A stretch of 64,000 bases of DNA, taken from Emydura subglobosa (Eukaryota; Chordata; Testudines; Chelidae). The stretch covers positions 6,982,597-7,046,596 of the forward strand of contig ML679973.1 of the NCBI GenBank assembly GCA_007922225.1, read 5' to 3'. Position numbers and translations under genes: made by a program. The notes below the pieces were generated by a model, which saw nothing but the letters and a program-made list of their open reading frames with translations, ran no database searches and was not told the DNA's origin. Numbering within the stretch: position 1 is the stretch's first letter; the number at the start of each line of letters is the position of its first letter. Shown here in pieces: positions 11,331-22,865 of this stretch.

Positions 11331-12724
11331 TCCCAGAATTGTTCACTAGCTCTCAATGACTCCCACCCCACCCCCCACTACAATCCAGGCAGCCGCCGCC
11401 CCCTCCCAGTCCCCTGCCAGCCTCATGAATATTTAAACATCTCCAATCTGGACCCAATTACCCAAGGACTTTCCCACTGTACTGAGACTAGCAGGAAAGG
11501 GGACATTACAGATTGCTGAGGGGGTGGGGTGAGGTGTGTCTGTGGGTGCTCGGGAAAGGGGAGTGGGTGAGGGCTTATATTTTTCTGACACTCTTTTCTC
11601 CATTCACACTGGAGTAGTTAAAGCAGAGAGCACAGGGCCCCAGCCAAGAGAGGGTTTGTATGCTAAGAAAGCTAGTGGGGTTATTTCCATGGCATCCAGT
11701 ACATTTCATGCACAGGTGACATGCTGTGGGTGGGAGCTGTGGTACGTGGAGAATAACAATGTGTGTACGAGTGTCTGTGGATCTTCTCCCCTCCCCCTCA
11801 CGTGCGTACTCACAAACAGTTATGCACATACACACATGGGCATATAGGCACATATACCTACAGCCACACCCCAGCTGGAAGTGTCCTATAGAATGTAATG
11901 GAACATACATTCTACAGAAACCTATAGAAAAGTGAATAGAAAATGATATCCCTGCCATCGAGTTCTATGGGATGGTTTTAAAAGCAACCTCTAGAAAAGA
12001 TGTCTTTCCTCTATTGTCTTTCTCTATTGATTTTTTAAATAATTTCTATAGACTGCCATGGATTTTTTTCCTTATTCATTTCTGTAAAATTTGCCATAAG
12101 GGACACAGGCACATTCACACACCCACAAACACTGACGTACACACAAATGCACACATATCAGATGTTATAACATTGTGCTTTCTCAGAATTTATAGCAGAG
12201 CGACTGTGTCTGATAATATGGAAAAGAAAATTTAGGCAATGCATGGATTTCAGCCAAACCATTACAGTTTGGAACACACTAGAACAGAAAAAATATATAT
12301 AAGGTAACAAAATTGGGATTAAGCCTTCTTTATTTACTGAGAGCTGGATTCTAATCTCTGTTACACCAGTGTAAATGAGGGAGTAACCTCACTGAGATCT
12401 ACTTCTGAGCTAATAAACTGATCTAATTCTAATTTATGATAAATCAGACTAAGAGCAGAATGTGGCCCCAAGTAACTATTAAGGCCTTTGCTTTTTAAAT
12501 ATATAGATGATGTGGTTTCTGGAATATCCTTCAGAGCAGATTCCCACAGTCATGTGCAGTTGCTCTGACATCACTGTAGTTCCCAGTATGACACTTTTGG
12601 AGAAAGGAAAGTAAATAGAAAGTCTTTTAAACAAAATCTATCTGTCTTTGTCTGTGTAAGGGTAAGCTTCTTGTGTGGTACAGCAGGTATTGTGTTAGGT
12701 CTGGTTTTGTGATCTGGAAGGGAA
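11331..12724. other. No gene seen
   Basis: Holds an AT-rich core at 11424-11460 ('catgaatatttaaacatctc') after a C-rich tract, scattered CA-rich bits at 11820-11860 and 12100-12145, and a fragment near 12345-12420 resembling a sauropsid repeat ('gctggattctaatctctgtt', then 'acaccagtgtaaatgag'). No convincing exon. Confidence 0.5.
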
Positions 12725-13018
12725 AAATAATGAAATTCACAGATGATACTGAACTGGGAAGATTTGCAAACACTAGTCGACACAGAAGAATAGTACACAG
12801 AGACCAAAGGATTAAACAACAAAATGAGATTTATCTTTGAAAAATGCACTGGGGAACAGACTCCAAAATACGTATAAGTAAGAAAAGTAAGAAATCTGTG
12901 AAGTGGTGCTGCAGAAAAAGACCGAGGGTGGACAGAGGGCATCAAATTAGCTATAGGTTTGCACTATGCCTGCACATGCCAAAGACGTCGCATCATGGAG
13001 AAAAGAAGTAACAGGTAA
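12725..13018 (+). mobile_element. CR1-like LINE reverse transcriptase fragment
   Basis: At about 12731-12757 the sequence encodes a decayed version of the reverse transcriptase catalytic box; the family F-A-D-D-T-K-L appears here as F-T-D-D-T-E-L. It is followed by poorly conserved CR1-type sequence with several frame breaks. It lies upstream of a CR1 3' tail that resumes after a palindromic insert, so 12725-13515 may be one copy with insertions. Confidence 0.6.
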
Positions 13019-13195
13019 CACTTTCAAAAGTGCCTAAGTGACTTAGGAACCCAAGTTCCGCTTTCAGACATAGGTCCAGATTTTCAAGGTATTTAGGCAC
13101 CTAACTCCCCCTGGGGTTTAAACAGGATTTAAGCCCCTAAGTCCCTTAGGCACCTCTGAACATTTTTACCTTTAGGCACTTAGGAGACAACGTTG
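13019..13195. repeat. Palindromic element with 'cctaagt' arms
   Basis: The segment contains alternating sense and antisense copies of a short motif: 'ttcaaaagtgcctaagtgac', 'tttaggcacctaactcccc', 'gcccctaagtcccttaggca' and 'tttaggcacttaggag'. This inverted and multimeric organisation resembles a MITE-like palindrome. Related sequences lie at 14188-14293 and 59957-60098. Confidence 0.65.
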
Positions 13196-13515
13196 TTGGG
13201 CTTTCTACAGGAGGTAACTGGATGAAAAAAGAGGGCCTGTGAGGTAGAGGTCAGTCTAGATTAGTGACACTCAGATCGAGGCTTTCAAGCCGCAAGTGAC
13301 TCTTTAAGGTGTCTCCTGCGGTTCTTTGCAGCACACGATATTAAAACGCTGTGTGATTGACTATATCGCACTATAGCAAATGAAACAATGGATTCACACT
13401 ACGGGGGCTCTTTTGGGTAATCTTGATCATTAATTGGCTCCTGAACCACTGAGGCCTGCGTATCACTGGCCTAGATGATCTAATGGGCCTTTATGGCCTT
13501 AAACTCTATGATCTA
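13196..13515 (+). mobile_element. CR1 LINE 3' tail, split by a hAT MITE
   Basis: CR1 tail sequence ('gaggtagaggtcagtctaga') stops at 13261 and resumes at 13469 ('cctagatgatctaatgggcc', then 'ctttatggccttaaactctatga'). The two halves are separated by a MITE with its own target-site duplication, so the CR1 copy is the older insertion. Confidence 0.75.
13262..13468. mobile_element. hAT-type MITE inserted in CR1
   Basis: The 207-bp element starts 'tagtgacactcaga' and ends 'tgcgtatcactg', giving imperfect terminal inverted repeats of the 'cagtgatactcag' type. It is flanked by 'gtctagat' (13254-13261) and 'gcctagat' (13469-13476), an 8-bp target duplication with one mismatch, which is the hAT hallmark. 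There is no transposase, so it is non-autonomous. Confidence 0.85.
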
Positions 13516-13539
13516 GTCTGATCAAAATGGAGGGAGTTT

Positions 13540-14125
13540 ACAAAGAGAAACAAAAATTAGGGGGGGAGGGGCTTGTAGGATGGGGTGAGTGGTGAGATAA
13601 AATTAAGAAAGCTAAATCAGTGAAATTTGACTAAATGACAGTGAAGGAGGTAGAGGGGCATGATAAAGACATAAGATCCAAGGAGGAAGAGGAATTATTT
13701 AATGTGATACGTAACTCGCTGTTCGGTGTGTGTTACACGTCCCCCTCTAAGTGGTCCACAGAGTACATCTACTAGCTACCAGAGTTACTCCTTTAGTTAC
13801 TGCAGCGAAAGAGGCTCATGGTTTTAGCATTAGAGGGTTCTGATTCAATCCCCAGGGATGGCACATACTGGTGGTCGTTACATGATACACTGGGTTATAA
13901 CTAGGAGAAATGAGAGGAAACCAAGAAATGGGAAATTGAGGCTGAACAGGAGGAAAGATGTCTTGATAGTCAGGTGTATTAGGCCGTGGAATGGTCTCCC
14001 CAAGGGAAGTGGTTTAGAAGCCCCATCACGTGGGATGTTTAAAGTTAAATTAGAAAAAAAAAAAGTACTGAAGTGATCAATGCTGCATTGTCTGGGAGAA
14101 GGACAGGATGATCTCATGATTAATG
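13540..14125 (+). mobile_element. Older CR1-like 3' end with nested insert
   Basis: CR1-like sequence is visible at about 13640-13710 ('ggaagaggaattatttaatg') and again at 13883-14125 ('tgggttataactaggagaaa', 'attgaggctgaacaggagga', then 'tctgggagaaggacaggatg'). The interruption between the parts is described separately. The copy is clearly more diverged than the CR1 tails at 5.5 and 22.9 kb. Confidence 0.65.
13711..13882. mobile_element. Short insertion flanked by TGATAC, tRNA-like B box
   Basis: The insert interrupts CR1 sequence and is bounded by the 6-bp direct repeat 'tgatac' (13705-13710 and 13883-13888). It carries 'gggttctgattcaatcccc', which resembles a pol III B box (GGTTCGANTCC). 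It could be a tRNA-derived SINE fragment. The family is not certain and the A box is not clear. Confidence 0.5.
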
Positions 14126-14187
14126 AATTATGGATATCTGTGTTCGCCTTTTCTTTTGAAGGTTGTAGTCATATTCCATGGTAAAGC

Positions 14188-14293
14188 CATATGGCTAGAT
14201 TTACAAAGGTATTTAGATGCCTAACCTGTTAGATTCCTTGTAGGGTTTTCAAAAGTACCTATTTTCCTGTTTACCTTTGCATATCTGGCCCAA
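14188..14293. repeat. Palindromic repeat relic
   Basis: The left part 'ctagatttacaaaggtattt' and the right part 'tttacctttgcatatctggc' are imperfect inverted copies around 'gggttttcaaaagtacctat'. It resembles the 'cctaagt' palindrome family at 13.0 and 60.0 kb. Confidence 0.5.
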
Positions 14294-14399
14294 TGTACCC
14301 AGGTTTGTTTTGCATCTGGGGTAAGTGCAGAGGAAAGGGTTCAAGTGATTTGCCAAAGGTCACATAGATCTTTTCTACACAAGATATTTGCAATGGTTT

Positions 14400-15517
14400 A
14401 ACTTTGGCACCCAAGGACCTCTTAATGCCAACTGACAAAGGGGCGCAGAGAGGTTACAGGAATTTCCTGATTCTGGGATGTACGTTCTGGTTCACCAAAG
14501 AATGTCACGTGAGGTCTCAGATGAAAGCTGGTGACACACTAGTCATCAATATCATCATGAAATGTATGTACGGATGCTATGTAAGGAGTTGTGCATCTGT
14601 ACCAGAAGGTTATGTTCTTAAACACAAAGTTAAAAGCAGGTCACCAAAAGGTGACATGCCTTAGACCACTTCCTCCAGAAGGGAAGTAGGAGGAGTCTCT
14701 CTCTCTCTCTCTCTCTCTCTGTCGGGATGCAAATTAAGCACTGTCAGTTAACACAATGGATGCCTGCTTACATACAAGTCAAATGTTAACGAAGTGGTGT
14801 GAAATCAATAAGAGAGGAGCACACAGGAAAAAAAATAAGCCACAGTGGGTTATCTTGTCAATGAGCAAAAACAACAGACTTTGGGGGTATTTCTAGAAGG
14901 CAAAGAAAACACCCTCGCACTCTGCACCTAAGAAGTAAACAGACAGCGCGTTTGCATTCATGAAAACGAGGTCTCAGCCAGCTTTGGTTGAAAATGCTGA
15001 AAAGAACTTTGGGTAAGACAAAACTTCCTTAGACAGGAGGTTAACCTGTTTCAAGTTCAGTCTCTAGAAAGTGTGTTTTGATTTGGTTTTATATGTAACC
15101 ATTTATTTTCAATATTCTTACTCCCTATTATTGGAATCTTTAATAATAAACTTATTCTCATTTTCATTATAAATATCTCTAAGTGCTATGATGTCAGCAA
15201 AGTGCTGGTCCTGAGCTGTATCTTACAAGCTGGTGTGTACTAGTCCTTTGGGAACAGCTGACTTGGTAATTCTGTGAGCGTTCAGTCAATCAAGGACTGG
15301 ACACTGCAGTGACTGCTCCAAGGACTCGGGGGTTGGCGTGTACCTGTTGCTAGCGACACAGACAGAGTGAGGCTTGCAGAGACCTGGAAAGCAGTGCTGG
15401 TGTTGCCAGAGGCTGGTGGATTCAAGGAGTTGATCCACATCGGGCACAGAAAAGTCTGCCTCATGCTAAGGACAGGTGGTGATAAGGTGGCCTCAGCACC
15501 CTGGGGAGAGTCTCACA
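14400..15517 (+). mobile_element. LTR-like interspersed repeat
   Basis: The organisation fits an LTR or LTR-like element on the plus strand. A long 5' part includes a (TC)n tract at 14696-14720, then a polyadenylation-type signal ('taataataaacttattctc' around 15141-15159), then a 3' part ending near 15517 in 'gagtctcaca'. I recall similar sequences as a high-copy turtle family. The exact 5' boundary and a target duplication could not be fixed, so the class is an inference. Confidence 0.5.
14696..14720. repeat. (TC)n microsatellite
   Basis: A pure CT run of about 25 bases inside the LTR-like element, so it may have expanded after insertion. Confidence 0.92.
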
Positions 15518-15599
15518 GACAAAGTTTTAAAACCAAAGTTAGTTAAACCAGTGCAAACCTCTGTGTGAACCTCCTTATTTCAGTGGAAGAGTGATTTAG

Positions 15600-15830
15600 T
15601 GCAGGTTAGCTTTAATTTATTCCTGATTGGTTTAAAATAAAATGAAATAATCCTGGTTTAAACTGAAAGGGGGAAAAAAGTCTGGCATGGTGGATTCGCA
15701 CCATTTTAAAGCAGGGTTTGTTTACACAGCAGCTAGGAGGTGCGTGCACTGGGAGTTAGTCCTCCCAGCTGCTGTGTAGACAAACCCTAACTGGCTTTAA
15801 ATCACAACCTTCAATAAACCAGGGGAACTT
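15600..15830. mobile_element. Inverted-repeat MITE (hairpin)
   Basis: The arms 15713-15740 and 15761-15788 are complementary at 26 of 28 positions ('agggtttgttta...' against '...tagacaaaccct') around a 20-bp loop. Complementarity extends outward imperfectly through 'tttaaagc' and 'gctttaaa' to about 15655 and 15825. This is the 'gtctacac' hairpin type of non-autonomous DNA transposon. No clean target duplication was seen. Confidence 0.7.
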
Positions 15831-18800
15831 GCTCATGTAAGCAAGGGGTTTAACTGCCCATCTGGAGAGTGACCTAACCCACCCCATGCTATTAATGACT
15901 GGCTGGCTGCTTCTACTCAGCAACTCAAAGTACAGGACATTAGACTAGTGTAATGGCAACAGGTGCGAAGTCATTTTTGCAGGTGTTTTACATTTATTCA
16001 ATGTCATTTTTCTCTTCTTCTGTGCTCTGTGCAGTTCAACCCTTGGTAACCTGCTGCCAGTAATACAAGAAAAGGTCCCCACGATTGTTTAAAAAATTCT
16101 CAACGACATTCCTGTACCATGTGGCATTCTTGCGGCACAGCATACTTGAGAGTGACTGTGGAAGAAAGATTTTAGCATTCATGGGGGATGGCCTCTATAA
16201 AACTCACAAGTCATTATTTATTATTCTTCAGCGTCAGCATTGTCAACAATGCAAGTGTTTACTACAATTAAATTCCAGCTTAGGTTAGTGCTTAGAAACC
16301 ATAATCCTTCAATAAAATTAAAATCGTGTCTGCTTGTCTATCACAAAGTTAAATGTCATAACAGAAATCAGACCGCAGATGTCACATTAACTAGATACAT
16401 TAATTATTATTATTATTAATGTAAGTGGGTGCACGACACTTTACAATGCACACCATTTGACATAGGTTCTTGCAATCAAAGGCCCTAATCCTGCAAATTG
16501 ACCTCTGTGTGGAGCTCCATTGAAGCAGTGGATCACAGTTTTGGTTCTGGCAAAGATTTAATACATTCCTGCCCTCTTCAAAATGTGCAGCTTTTCTGTA
16601 GCCCTCCCTCCCCTTCCGCTTTGAAGGAATGGCATTGAGATTTGCTGACCAGACAGTTCTTACAATGAATACTCACTGTTTTTAACAGGTGTTAAATGTA
16701 CCTGAGCGAGCATTATGACCATGCAGTGAATCAAGAGGAATGAATGCAGATCGCATAGAGAGGGTGTGGTGGTAGCAGGAGCAACCTTTAAGATGCATGG
16801 AGCTGTAGGGGGATACGTCATGGCTGCTCAGAGCGTGCAGGAACTTCACAAGCTGGGAAATTTGAACATTGCACAAGCCACATCTGTAGCTCTGGCAGAA
16901 TTAGGAGTTGGGGCTTTTTATAAACTCTTTTTTGCTGTGGAAGACAGCTGTCCTGCCTCTGACCTATTTTAGATTTGACACCACATACATTATTAGAAGA
17001 GAGAGGAAGCCCCATGTTCGTTAATCAGTCAGGCAAATATGACTTGTGCTTTCCATTGACTTCATTGCTGGTTAGTGTTTCTCCTTGGGAAACGGAGCAA
17101 CTCCTCTCCCTCCACCCCCAGGGAGATCTTCAAACTTCTTAGTAGAACCTTTAGTATCTCATTGACTCCCAGGGTGGTGGAGTGAACTACCGGGTCCCAG
17201 AGGGGCTGCTCAGCACAAGATCCGGGCTCAGATCTGAAGATGGCCCATGGCTAGGGCTTGGGCTTGATATAGCTAAAATCTCATGCAATTTCTTTCAGTT
17301 TTTTAGCTGAATCCCAACAGGAAGCAGAAAATGGGCTCATTGTGGTTTTGGATCCATCCCAGAAACAGAACTACAGGGGATCTGAAGAGTTAGATTGCAA
17401 CCCCCTTGAACTATGAATGGTTCTGGATTTGGCCCATAAATTTTATTGTATTAATCTGAAAATTCATATTGAAGATTTCTTTGGAACCATAAACCTCCGC
17501 CCCTCAACACCATAACTGTGCCCTTGTATTTACAGTGGCATGGCAGCACATGATCCTGGAGATAATAATACACTGATTCTACTGTGTTTTCAGCCAACGG
17601 CTGCTATTCAATGAAATTCACTTTGGTGGTCAGGAAAACCCCAGAAGGACAAATGGAATTGAGGGTCCAGGACAGTATATATGCAGAAATGCACATGGGC
17701 TGCCTAATTCATGCATCTAAAGTTACAGAAGAAGGGTCTGCTTAGACCCAGATCTACAGTTTATCTGTACTGAGTTTCTGGCTGATTGGTATTAGCCCTT
17801 TGGATAATGCTTAATTCCTGGATGTTTAATACTTGGGAGACTGGCCCATTTCCATGGTATTTATGAAGGCAGTGGGGAGCAGGGACGGTTTCGGAGTGAG
17901 TGGACTTGGCTTAGGTTTGGTTCTATTCAGGGTCTTATACAGCCCCCATCACTATAGTACGTGGGTACCTTCCAGAACTACATTAAGCGACATGACTAGC
18001 ATCTGGCACGTGTGCATGGTAGTGAGACCCTTGGGAGAAGCCTGGCCTGCTTTATTATTATTAAGAACCCTTCTATCCCCCCCCACCACATATAGCCTCC
18101 CACCACACCACCTCCTGTCAGGCCCTTCAGCCCACAGCTGCGACTTTCTTCCATCTAGGAGATGAAGTAAATCATAGCATGAGCTGAAACCAGGGAGGGA
18201 GAAAGTCGGTATGAAGGCCATGAAGCGGTCTACCTACTCAGATGAGGGCAGGAGAAATCTGGTGCTCAGCAGAAGGGATTTGGGTTGTGGAAGAGTCTTC
18301 AAGGGTGCGAGGGAGAGAGGAGGAGGAGGAGATCATTTATTTAGTTCCCACAATGGAGCGGGGAAGTACGCTTGGTCTTGACATTTTTAAGTGTTTTCTC
18401 CCATATGTTCATTCTCAGTGTAGAAAGGGTGAACATTTATATTAAAGAGCATATTATGTAAAACCAAACTCACAGTGTGAGCCTGTCCTGCAACCCTTAT
18501 TTATGCACCCCCTACTCCTTGATTGTCATGAAAGTGAAGCACTGGTGACAAAAAGTGCCATGTCTTTGTATTATATTGTGTTGTTCAGCGAAAAATGGTG
18601 AATTTGATGATTCTCTTACCTGGTGTTGTATGATTGTGTAATGGACGAGCCCATTGTTATGAATATATGCAAGATGGCAGAGCTATAGATGCCGTAGGAA
18701 CTTAGCCCCAAAATGAGGAACCTGAGAACTAGTCCAATCACAGGGTCAGGTTCCTTTGCGTAGAATTTCTTTGGGTTGTGTTTGGTATTTTTATGTGAAA

Positions 18801-19409
18801 AATCCTTTTACAAAAAATTTAAAAAGACAAGAGACATCTGTATCTAATCATCTCAGGGTTACATACCACAAAAGCTAAAGGAAGAACTGGCCTTTTCAGT
18901 CAATAGCAGTCCTAACTAAGGATAAAAACTTTAAATGATAGTGTTAGCCTCCTCCCTGTGAAGAGAAAAGGCTAACAGAGAAAACAATAGCAAGTGATAA
19001 GACAACAGGGGAGCACAAAGAAGCAACAATCTAACAGAGCAACAGATTCTTAAGTATTCTCTCATGCTGCTATTAAGACACTCCAAAGGAGTTGCATAAC
19101 TTGTAACAGCAAAGATTGAACAGAGCAGCAAGGCCTTTCTTGTTCAAGCATCTGGCTACGGCCAACAGTCTGTGAAAACAGCTATTCATTCAGGGAAGCA
19201 CATATCTTTAAGATCATCTTTACTTTAGTTGGTTATGCCATTAGCTTTAAAACTGTATATACTGATACACTGGTGACAAAGGGTTATTGTTGTCGGATTG
19301 ATGGCAGGGCTCATCTTGGAGTATCTGCTATTTAAAGGGTATATAAATGTGCTGTATGGAGCTGAGAAAGCACTTCTGCCCTTTTCCAATATCATTTCAA
19401 ACAACACTG
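15831..19409. other. No gene seen; largest mostly unique stretch
   Basis: No recognisable transposon body and no clear exon. Small features are an (ATT)n-like run near 16400-16416, a decayed repeat near 17928-17975, and short frames without domains. The frame at 16766-16972 (+) has a protein-like look (alternating hydrophobic and helix-friendly residues, 68 codons from a GTG), but I cannot match it to a family. Confidence 0.45.
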
Positions 19410-19580
19410 TTGCGTTTGAATTTGGGATCTATTCCTGACTGCCTCTGACTCATTCTATGACCTTGGGCAACTTAATTTCTCTCCCCCTCCCCAACTGTAC
19501 AATGGGGATAACATTTATCTGCCTTTGAGAAGCACTTTGAATGAAAGGGGCTATAAAAGCATAAAATATGACATTATTAT
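19410..19580 (+). mobile_element. MIR/CORE-SINE relic
   Basis: It follows the MIR order: 'tctatgaccttgggcaactt', 'ttaatttctctcc', 'aactgtacaatggggataac', 'gagaagcactttgaatgaaa', then a LINE-like tail 'ggggctataaaagcataaaa' and 'attattatta'. Conservation of the central part is good enough for a confident call. Confidence 0.85.
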
Positions 19581-20645
19581 TAATCACATCTAAGTGTGTT
19601 TTTTCCACCATTCACCCCTTCACACCTCATCCACATTGCATCTTGCTGAATGTTTCAGACACATATACTCTACATGATGAGAGCACTTTCTGAACCACCT
19701 ATAGTTTGGTCACTTTGAAACCATATGAGGCAAAGCTCATGTTTCTCATTCAGGGCCACGTACATTCCAAGTCTGAAGTTTTAAAGATGGGCCATTATTA
19801 AATTATCTGAGCACCAAAGGTGGGGGAGGGGAGCCCCTGAAAAATGCCTTAGCAGCTGAACACCCACGTTTTGTCCACATTCAAACAATTCCAACATAGT
19901 TTGAACAGATTTTTTTAAATGAAAAACTTTCCACGATAATTTGATTTTGGGCTCAGATCAAATGTGAAAAAAATCTCTGCCAGAAAGGGAATTTTGGGAG
20001 AAAGTTATAAGTAACTGGGAAAAAAAAATCAGGATTTTGAATGGTAACACTATCTCCCAACCATAATTATAGTCAAGGCTCTGTACACTTAGGACCATCT
20101 GGACCCAAGTTCTACAGAAAGATTCTTGGATTCTGTGGCAGCTTCATTTGAATTAAAAATTAATCAGGAATTAAATATGGAAACTGAATAATACAATCAA
20201 TCCAATGGCCTCTGTTACTGATTTTGATTTTAAGTGCTCCAGGTTTTACACTTTCCTCACATATTCAGTTTTCAGCGTGCCACAGATTTTAATCTTTATC
20301 ATAGAAATTGCCAGGGAAAACTCTGGAGGTTTTGACAGCTGTGGCTTTTGGCACTTCAGGTTCTTTGGGAGGCAGGTTGAGTTTTGGGGTTCAGGGTATT
20401 GGCTGGATATTTCAGCTAAAATAATTATAAGTGAAATGGTTAATGTTGATAAGTAAATTGCCATTGTTATGTTTCAGAGTTAACAAACCATTGAGATGAA
20501 TGAGGCAGTTCACATCTTATTATTAGTACAGGTGTCTGCTGACTCAGGAAAGCAAGACTGCAGTGGTTTACATCAAGTCATTTTTTCCAGGGTTTTTTTT
20601 TTTTTTTTTAATTAAAGAAAGCTAGGACTTTGAGCTTGCCAGTAT
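19581..20645. other. No gene seen; AT-rich relics
   Basis: Contains a stretch at about 19880-20040 rich in 'gaaaaactttcc' and 'aaattttggg' type words, typical of an old AT-rich repeat, and a T run at about 20593-20609. No exon seen. Confidence 0.45.
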
Positions 20646-20653
20646 TCTGCACA

Positions 20654-20777
20654 TAGGGTGACCAGATGTCCCGATTTTATAAGGACAGTCCTAATATTCA
20701 GGGCTTTTTCTTACATGGGTGCCTATTACCCACCCATCCCCATTCATATTTTTCACATTTGCTATCTGGTCACCCTA
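20654..20777. mobile_element. hAT MITE, 124 bp, perfect TIR and TSD
   Basis: The element begins 'tagggtgaccagat' and ends with its exact reverse complement 'atctggtcaccct a' (14-bp perfect TIR). It is flanked by the perfect 8-bp direct repeat 'tctgcaca' (20646-20653 and 20778-20785). The 8-bp duplication and short TIRs place it in hAT. The intact boundaries suggest a relatively recent insertion compared with the hAT at 13.3 kb. Confidence 0.93.
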
Positions 20778-20785
20778 TCTGCACA

Positions 20786-21935
20786 CCATGAGCATGCAAC
20801 AGTTTAATACAAAAGCACGAGCCCCTTGTGACATGAGCTGAAGGAGAATCTCCTTGAGCTGTAGCAGTATTAGGGCTATGCATGCACTTTTGGTCAGTGT
20901 TGATTCTAGCTAGTGCATGCAAGTATTGCTGCATCCTACTGGATGGAAAGTTACAGGTTCATCATTCCTGACTAGAATGTCAGAGCCATGCCCTCCACTT
21001 TGGGCAAACTCCAACTCTAGAGCCAAGCTCCCATAGCAGCCATTTAAGAGAATCTCCATGTTTCTCTGGCAGAGTCATGATCCTAGTACCCCACTGTTTG
21101 AATCAAGCCATGCGTTTAACATAGGACTGCAGCTGGTTCTTATTAATTTCCCCGGAATAGTAACTTTACTGTTCTGTCCAACCTACAGGTGCCTTTTGAG
21201 TGACAAGCAAGCAGCAAACAGACACCGCCAGGCAGGTAGTTGGCAGGGAAAAGAGCAGCCAATGAAGCAATTGCACAAGGCTTACTTCAAAGGACAGCTA
21301 AGTGATTCTTCGACCCTGTCCCTTGAAAACCCCGTCTTACAAATATTAGTTTGAAATTATCCTTGTGGCATAAACTGGCTTGGTGGTGATGGTGATGGGT
21401 GTGTGTACTGATCTCTCTCCCCTCGAAGGACGATTTTTTTCCCCACCCTCCAGCAGCCTGGTGCATAGTTTCAGCTCGATTTACAATGCCTGGGACTGGG
21501 CTATTCCTACAGCTAAATACAACCCTGCTTTGATTTAATAGGATTAGCTAGATTTTCACTCACCAGTGTAGACGTGGCACACTGGCTCCTGCTGTTATGG
21601 CCTTGCAGGATAAAGAAGGGAGGTGGGAAGAATAGAGGTTATGATCAGGGGTAAGAGGCATGCTAATGGGGAGGGTTGGAAATCAGAGTTGCCACCTCAC
21701 TTTTTTTTTTTTTTTTTAATTATTGCAGAGTTAGCATGTAAATGTAGAGGGGGCGTAGGGCATATGTGGCTATTTGTGTGTATTTTACCTAAAGCCAACT
21801 CTGAAAGTGGAAAAGGGGGATAAGATAAAGATTGTATTTTGTCCTATAACAGCTGGCTGGACTGGTGACATTGTATAAGCTGATAAATCTCACTTTGGGA
21901 GTTAACAACAGTCACTTCCATGATGAGATTCATTC
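20786..21935. other. No gene seen
   Basis: Unique-looking. A T run lies at 21701-21717. Short frames have no domain. Confidence 0.5.
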
Positions 21936-22055
21936 TAACCTTCCAGAGGCAGGAGGTTTTGGGGCAGGGACTGTCATTTATTCTGTTTTTAAAGCACCAA
22001 GCATATTGGAGCCCAGCCTGGTAGAAACCTACCGGTTTTCCGATAATAATAAGGC
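21936..22055 (+). mobile_element. Sauropsid SINE-like relic
   Basis: Contains 'ttggggcagggactgtcatt', 'aagcaccaagcatattgg' and 'ttttccgataataataag', the order seen in a common MIR-related repeat ('gcagggactgtc', 'cagcgcctagcacaatgggg', then AAT-rich tail). A second partial copy starts at about 22729. Confidence 0.6.
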
Positions 22056-22728
22056 AGATGCAGAGAATTAGCACTAGATTTTATTTTCAGGTTGGTCCTA
22101 GCTTCTCAAATGATAAAGGGGAAGTTATTCCCGCTGGGCAAAATGAAATCTGGCCTGGGGTTTCCCTGTCACTGATGGAGGAGCTTCTGAGCTGCCATTG
22201 TGTCTATTGTGGTGTGAGTCCATCAGGCAGAGAGCTCACTAACACAGCCAGTCAGACAACGGGGGTGTAGGTGAAGGAAGGTGCTGCTCAGAAACTTTTG
22301 ACTTTTTATTAAAAAATTGAATTTTTTTGTCCAAAACCCAAGTATTCAGTTTAACAAAAAGCTGATGGCTAGGAGAAACTTCGTGGGCAGGGGGGAGAAT
22401 TGGTTAAATACAAAAAGAAGATTTTTCCATCTAAAAATAGTTATGGAAAAATTTCAAAAGGCCCTATCATTAATTCCTTTCCTCAACCCAGTTCAGCCCA
22501 TAAAAGACATCTCTTCCACCACGCCTTTCAGCAACCATCTCCTCTAGACATTACCATTGCTTCCAGTTCGCACATCCCCCGGCGTCTTGTACTGCATGTG
22601 CACTGTACGGTTAACATCTGTGGTGAGTGCCTTCTGGAGGGGCCCAATGAAGCACCCACCACTCCCACTGAGGCCATTGGAAGTTGAATGAGTTCACATC
22701 TGTCACTTGCTGAAACAGGCCCTTACAC
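22056..22728. other. No gene seen
   Basis: Includes an AT-rich stretch at 22290-22460 with repeated 'aaaattt' words that may be an ancient MITE. No exon. Confidence 0.45.
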
Positions 22729-22800
22729 GGTAAGCTCCTGGAGGCAGGGGACTTTTCTTAGGAGCGCCTTGTACAATGCTGAGCAAATGTCTGGGGCTTG
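22729..22800 (+). mobile_element. Sauropsid SINE-like relic, partial
   Basis: It carries 'ggtaagctcctggaggcagg', 'ggacttttcttaggagcgcc' and 'ttgtacaatgctgagcaa', parallel to the relic at 21936-22055. Confidence 0.6.
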
Positions 22801-22865
22801 ACAAACAGGCTAAAGGGGCTAATGTTAACATACTAGAGAAATGAGGAAGAAGTTGGGGGGGAGGG

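Noticed and set aside
11091..11519. 142-codon plus-strand frame rich in Leu, Ser, Pro, Thr, His
   Set aside because: It is a translation of CT and CA repeats.
13800..13870. Possible tRNA gene from the B-box-like motif
   Set aside because: No acceptor stem or anticodon arm can be folded around it and it lies in a transposon insert.
16766..16972. 68-codon frame with a protein-like composition
   Set aside because: It starts with GTG, has no family match I can name and no flanking support; kept only as a note in the region entry.
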